DNA from: Dinghuibacter sp035492835
GTDB taxonomy: Bacteria > Bacteroidota > Bacteroidia > Chitinophagales > Chitinophagaceae
Length of the DNA stretch: 16,299 nucleotides
Assembly (NCBI RefSeq): GCF_035492835.1
Contig: NZ_DATJIY010000185.1
Location: forward strand, 1-16,299
Direction of reading: 5' to 3'
In this document: in pieces, positions 13,385 to 16,299 of the stretch
Layout: each line of letters starts with the position of its first letter
Position numbering within the stretch: the first letter of the stretch is position 1
Program-made: the position numbers and the translations under genes
The notes under the pieces: model-generated
Seen by the model: the letters and a program-made list of their open reading frames with translations, nothing else
The model's database searches: none
Told to the model about the DNA's origin: nothing

Positions 13385-14338
13385 TCAGCTGGCCGTCACC
13401 TTCATATTCTTGAGCATATCCACCGTCATCCGGTCGAGGTCATACCCCGGCTTCCAGCCCCAATCCTGACGAGCGGCGCTATCGTCAATACTACTCGGCC
13501 AGCTGTCGGCGATCTTTTGCCGGAAGTCGGGAGCGTAAGTCATCGAGAACGAGGGCAGGTGCTTTTGGATGGCCGCGCCGATTTCTTTGGGCGAGAAGCT
13601 CATGGCGCTGAGGTTATAGGAAGAGCGTACGGAAATGCTCGACGCGTCGGCCTCCATCAGCTCGATGGTCGCGCGGATCGCATCCGGCATGTACATCATC
13701 GGCAGATATGTGTCTTCCTTGAGGAAGCACTCGTATTTCCCTTCCTGCAGCGCTTCCTGATAGATTTCGATCGCATAGTCCGTGGTGCCTCCACCGGGGG
13801 CGGACTTGTAGCTGATCAGCCCCGGATACCGGAGGCTGCGCACGTCCACGCCATACCGGTTGAAGTAATATTCACACCAGCGTTCACCGGCAAGCTTGCT
13901 CACGCCATAGACCGTGGTGGGCTCCATGATGGTATGCTGGGACGTGAGCTGCTTGGGCGAATTGGGGCCGAAAACGGCTATGCTGGAAGGCCAGTATATC
14001 TTGTGCAGCTTTTCCTCCTTGGCAACCTCGAGCACGTTCAGCAGGCTTTGCATATTGAGGCTCCAGGCCAGCGGCGGGTTCTTTTCACCCGTTGCCGAAA
14101 GGATCGCCGCCAGCAGGTACACCTGCGTGATGTTGTACCGCAGGACCAACACGTGGAAGGTCTCCTTGTTCATAATATCCATCGGGATATACGGACCCGT
14201 ATCCTTGAGCATGGGATGCTCTTCGCGGAGGTCGCTGGCGATAACATTCGCGCCACCGTACATCTTGCGCAGCTGCAGCGTGAGCTCCACGCCTATCTGT
14301 CCGCATGCGCCTACTACCAGTATTTTTTCGGTCACCAT
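13385..14338 (-). CDS. L-threonine 3-dehydrogenase, SDR (epimerase-like) type
   Basis: 317 residues. The NAD-binding motif is GACGQIG at 10-16, with an acidic residue later in ASDLREE suited to NAD ribose. The active-site YxxxK is Y144-K148 in VYGVSK, with a Ser pair upstream in YWPSSIAVFG. Other family marks are PMDIMNKETF, the LAAILSATGEKNP loop, RYPGLISYKSAPGGGTTDYA and MYMPDAI. This matches the short-chain TDH group known from Flavobacterium and trypanosomes, not the zinc-dependent Tdh of E. coli. It oxidises L-threonine to 2-amino-3-oxobutyrate, which Kbl cleaves to glycine and acetyl-CoA. Glycine can then enter the cleavage system, whose P-protein is encoded at 4610. Kbl is not in the window. 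Other SDR epimerases are less likely given the motifs. Confidence 0.88.
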   Translation of the reverse strand: MVTEKILVVGACGQIGVELTLQLRKMYGGANVIASDLREEHPMLKDTGPYIPMDIMNKETFHVLVLRYNITQVYLLAAILSATGEKNPPLAWSLNMQSLLNVLEVAKEEKLHKIYWPSSIAVFGPNSPKQLTSQHTIMEPTTVYGVSKLAGERWCEYYFNRYGVDVRSLRYPGLISYKSAPGGGTTDYAIEIYQEALQEGKYECFLKEDTYLPMMYMPDAIRATIELMEADASSISVRSSYNLSAMSFSPKEIGAAIQKHLPSFSMTYAPDFRQKIADSWPSSIDDSAARQDWGWKPGYDLDRMTVDMLKNMKVTAS

Positions 14339-14346
14339 AAGGGCTG

Positions 14347-14354
14347 CAAACCTA
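14347..14354 (-). promoter_or_regulatory. Candidate -7 box for the threonine dehydrogenase gene
   Basis: On the minus strand this reads TAGGTTTG, a full TAnnTTTG match, only 8 nt before the ATG at 14338. The mRNA would be nearly leaderless. No TTG is seen at -33. The opposite strand carries TACCTTTA at 14376-14383, one mismatch, right before kdsA. Confidence 0.38.
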
Positions 14355-14387
14355 AGAAAATATCCTGAAGTCCCCTACCTTTACCCC

Positions 14388-15212
14388 ATGATACCGAATT
14401 TTTTACAAGACCTTTTCCGGGGCCAGTCCTATGATGAACGGAATTTTTTCCTGATCGCCGGACCTTGTGTGGTGGAGAACGAATCGTTGGTAATGGAAGT
14501 GGCCGAAAAGGTCAGCACGATATGCAAGAACCTGGGTATTCCCTATGTGTTTAAATCGTCCTACCGCAAAGCCAACCGGACCAGCGCCGGGTCGTTCACC
14601 GGCCTCGGCGACGAAACGGCGTTGCAGCTCCTCCAGAAAGTCGGCAAGACCTATCACCTTCCCACCGTCTCCGATATACACGCCCACGAAGAGGCCGCCA
14701 TAGCCGCCCAATACATCGACATGCTCCAGATACCGGCTTTCCTTTGCCGTCAAACCGACCTGCTGATCGCAGCCGCGCAAACCGGGAAAGTCGTCAATGT
14801 CAAAAAGGGACAGTTCCTGTCGGGGGAAGCCATGAAGTTCGCCGCGGAAAAAATCCGCAAGGCCGGCAACGACAAGGTCATCCTCACCGAACGCGGCAAC
14901 AGCTTCGGCTATACGGAACTGGTGGTCGACTTCCGCAACATCCCCTGGATGCAGGCGCACCAGGCGCCCACCGTCATGGACTGCACGCATTCCCTCCAGC
15001 AACCGAACCAGTCGTCGGGCGTCACCGGCGGCAACCCGGCCATGATCGGGACGATCGCCAAAGCGGCCATCGCCGTAGGCGCGGACGGCCTCTTTATCGA
15101 GACCCACCCCGACCCCGCCTGCGCGCTGAGCGACGGCGCCAACATGCTTCGGCTCGACTTGCTCGAGCCGTTGCTCCAACAATTGGTCAAACTCAGAAAA
15201 GCCGTCGTCTGA
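14388..15212 (+). CDS. kdsA: 3-deoxy-8-phosphooctulonate synthase, metal-dependent type
   Basis: 274 residues. KdsA condenses phosphoenolpyruvate with arabinose 5-phosphate to give KDO 8-phosphate for the LPS inner core. Family blocks are FLIAGPCVVEN at 20-30, GIPYVFKSSYRKANRTS, LQIPAFLCRQTDLL, VNVKKGQFLS, LTERGNSFGYTELVVDFR and FIETHPDP. The probable metal ligands of the class II enzymes are all present: C27, H201 (in DCTHS), E238 and D249. The E. coli enzyme has Asn at the Cys position and needs no metal, so this is predicted to be the metal-dependent form. The ATG at 14388 leaves a 49-nt gap from the divergent threonine dehydrogenase gene; longer frames overlap that gene. The stop codon overlaps the next ATG (TGATG). 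Confidence 0.96.
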   Translation: MIPNFLQDLFRGQSYDERNFFLIAGPCVVENESLVMEVAEKVSTICKNLGIPYVFKSSYRKANRTSAGSFTGLGDETALQLLQKVGKTYHLPTVSDIHAHEEAAIAAQYIDMLQIPAFLCRQTDLLIAAAQTGKVVNVKKGQFLSGEAMKFAAEKIRKAGNDKVILTERGNSFGYTELVVDFRNIPWMQAHQAPTVMDCTHSLQQPNQSSGVTGGNPAMIGTIAKAAIAVGADGLFIETHPDPACALSDGANMLRLDLLEPLLQQLVKLRKAVV

Positions 15213-15661
15213 TGGAACGGAAACGCGACGGATACATCCTGTCCACCGACAAGAGCCTCCTGGATGTGGACGCCATTCATCATTTCCTGGCGGCGGAGTC
15301 CTATTGGGCCAAACATATCCCACGCGCGCTCGTCGAGCGGGCCATCGATCACTCGATATGCTTCGGCCTGTATCACGGCGATGCGCAAGTGGGTTTTGCC
15401 CGCGTGATCACCGACCAGGCCACGTTCGGCTACCTCGCCGACGTGTATGTACTGGCCGGCCATCGCGGCCGCGGCCTGTCCAAATGGATGATGGAAATGA
15501 TCATGGCCCACCCCGACCTCCAGGGATTGCGCCGCTTCATGCTGGCCACCCGCGACGCGCATAAGCTCTACGCCCAGTTCGGCTTCGCCCCCGTCGCCAA
15601 CCCCGAGCCGCTGATGCAAATCAACCACGTCGACCCCTACGGGCCGTCGGCCGGCGCATAG
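15212..15661 (+). CDS. GNAT family N-acetyltransferase
   Basis: 149 residues, a single GNAT domain. The acetyl-CoA pyrophosphate loop (motif A) is HRGRGL at 84-89, after the beta-strand FGYLADVYVL. CFGLYHGDAQVGFARVITD precedes it and FMLATRDAHKLYAQFGF closes the fold. The opening YILSTDKSLLDVDAIHHFL and SYWAKHIP belong to a widespread small GNAT subgroup whose acceptor substrate is not known. It probably acetylates an amine of a small molecule or protein in the cytoplasm. The ATG shares one base with the kdsA stop codon, so it is translationally coupled to kdsA and likely co-transcribed. A link to LPS synthesis is possible but not supported by any motif. Confidence 0.9.
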   Translation: MERKRDGYILSTDKSLLDVDAIHHFLAAESYWAKHIPRALVERAIDHSICFGLYHGDAQVGFARVITDQATFGYLADVYVLAGHRGRGLSKWMMEMIMAHPDLQGLRRFMLATRDAHKLYAQFGFAPVANPEPLMQINHVDPYGPSAGA

Positions 15662-15731
15662 GCGTTCCCACCGCGGGCGTAACGACCACCGGCGGCGCGT
15701 AAGCGCGCTCCCCGCGGGCGGGTTTGCAAAC
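15662..15731. repeat. GC-rich intergenic repeat block with palindromes
   Basis: CCGCGGGCG occurs at 15671-15679 and again at 15712-15720. Between them GCGC-GTAA-GCGC can form a short hairpin with a GNRA-type loop. GTTTGCAAAC at 15722-15731 is a perfect 10-bp palindrome. Read on the minus strand, the centre (GCGCGCTTACGCGCC) resembles GCGCGCTTAGGCGCGG near position 41-56. No gene is visible in the gap. Confidence 0.45.
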
Positions 15732-15754
15732 TTCGGCACAATTTTCTATCTTCT
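15723..15754 (+). promoter_or_regulatory. Possible promoter for the gene at 15783
   Basis: TTTG at 15723-15726, a 20-bp spacer, then TATCTTCT at 15747-15754, two mismatches to TAnnTTTG. The -33 element lies inside the GTTTGCAAAC palindrome, so a dimeric regulator there could block it. Confidence 0.3.
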
Positions 15755-15782
15755 TCGGCAAAAAGCCCCATCTATGATCCCC

Positions 15783-16199
15783 ATGAATGAGCTCAAGTCC
15801 GGAGACCTCGTCCGCGCCGACTACGAAGGTCAATTCGTTTCCGGTTCCGTTCTCGAAAAGAACCTCGAAACGCGCGAAGTCCTTGTCGTAACCAACGACG
15901 ACCAGGAATGCTGGTATAAACCCGAAGACCTGTTCCCGATCGTCCTCGACAAGGCAATGCTCGAGAGCCTGCAGTTCGTACAGGACGGAGGTCCCGACCC
16001 CGACGGCTCCATCACCTGGATCAGAGGCCCCTTCAGCGTGAGGGTCTACGACCCCGCGACCTTCCAGGAAATGACGCTCATGTACCGCAGCGAGCAACCC
16101 CGCAAGCTCCACGGCGGACTTGCCGTCCACGAGCTCCAGAACCACTACCTCGGAATGACCAACGTCCACCTGGTGGATCGGGCCGACCTCGAGCACTAA
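15783..16199 (+). CDS. Small conserved-looking protein of unknown function
   Basis: 138 residues from the ATG at 15783 (MNELKSGDLVRAD); an ATG at 15774 would add MIP and is equally possible. The first 60 residues look like a small beta-barrel: LKSGDLVRADYEG, VSGSVLEKNLETREVLVV, then CWYKPEDLFPIVLDKAML. A middle section reads ITWIRGPFSVRVYD. The end, KLHGGLAVHELQNHYLGMTN, has the HELQNxY pattern I associate with a small uncharacterised protein family frequent in Chitinophagaceae and other Bacteroidota, from memory and without a named domain. No signal peptide, membrane segment or catalytic motif is seen. It is 121 nt downstream of the GNAT gene, after a GC-rich repeat block, and probably transcribed alone. 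Confidence 0.75.
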   Translation: MNELKSGDLVRADYEGQFVSGSVLEKNLETREVLVVTNDDQECWYKPEDLFPIVLDKAMLESLQFVQDGGPDPDGSITWIRGPFSVRVYDPATFQEMTLMYRSEQPRKLHGGLAVHELQNHYLGMTNVHLVDRADLEH

Positions 16200-16242
16200 G
16201 CCGCTCTTTTTAGCCTACACGCCTGCGCGGCCGTCCACGCAC

Positions 16243-16299
16243 CGGCGTTAAGCCTGCCGGCGCGGGGAGTGGGGTGGGATGCCTCTTTTTTCCTGTTTT
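16243..16299 (-). repeat. Imperfect inverted-repeat copy at right end of window
   Basis: Reverse complement of this stretch matches 1-57 at about 39 of 57 positions without gaps. The plus strand ends GGGATGCCTC followed by TTTTTT, which looks like the right half of a terminator, but no good left arm is found in 16200-16242. CCGGC and GCCGG nearby (16242-16260) can make a 5-bp hairpin. No gene is visible in 16200-16299. Confidence 0.45.

Noticed and set aside
13517..14368. Plus-strand open frame opposite the threonine dehydrogenase
   Set aside because: The minus-strand protein has the GxxGxxG and YxxxK motifs of the SDR family; the plus frame is a shadow.
1..16299. CRISPR array, insertion sequence or prophage
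   Set aside because: No regularly spaced repeats, transposase, integrase or phage structural gene was found. The inverted repeats at the two ends enclose about 16 kb of ordinary genes without any mobility gene, so they are not treated as transposon ends.

Overview
The window looks like a chromosomal stretch from a GC-rich member of the Bacteroidota, most likely Chitinophagaceae. This is inferred from the genes and promoters, not from a database match. Several intergenic gaps carry the Bacteroidota -7 box TAnnTTTG, in two cases with a TTG about 20-22 bp upstream. Most starts lack a Shine-Dalgarno sequence. There is an ECF sigma-like/FecR-like gene pair, an SDR-type L-threonine dehydrogenase of the kind common in Bacteroidota, and a KDO-8-phosphate synthase that implies a Gram-negative LPS. 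No transposase, integrase, phage gene or CRISPR array is visible.

Layout. 1-133: GC-rich intergenic sequence with one copy of an inverted repeat that recurs at the far end. 134-3078, plus strand: deoxynucleoside kinase, MFS exporter with its own promoter, and a secreted TPR protein. 3071-3553, minus: a CxxCxxCC (YkgJ-type) protein whose end overlaps the TPR gene. 3605-4513, plus: a sterol desaturase/fatty acid hydroxylase family membrane di-iron protein. 4610-8126, plus: full-length glycine decarboxylase P-protein followed by a tail-anchored J-domain protein. 8156-9825, minus: KirBac potassium channel and MarC-family membrane protein, overlapping by 4 nt. 9932-11056, plus: secreted lactonase-like beta-propeller, followed by a clear rho-independent terminator. 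11307-12148, plus: a sigma-like protein that has lost region 4, and a 97-residue membrane protein resembling only the N-terminal part of a FecR anti-sigma factor. 12149-12608: a non-coding region with a tRNA-Cys-like gene on the minus strand, two perfect hairpins and an AT-rich block. 12609-13358, plus: an orphan helical protein. 13385-14338, minus: L-threonine 3-dehydrogenase. 14388-15661, plus: kdsA and a GNAT acetyltransferase, overlapping by 1 nt. 15783-16199: a small conserved-looking protein of unknown function. 16200-16299: intergenic with the second inverted-repeat copy.

Functionally most of the window is housekeeping: nucleotide salvage, glycine and threonine catabolism (the threonine dehydrogenase product leads to glycine, which GcvP degrades), LPS precursor synthesis and ion transport. 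The most unusual part is 11.2-12.6 kb: the stripped-down sigma/anti-sigma-like pair, then a tRNA-Cys-like gene with atypical residues C33 and G73 among strong hairpins, then an AT-rich patch and an orphan gene.
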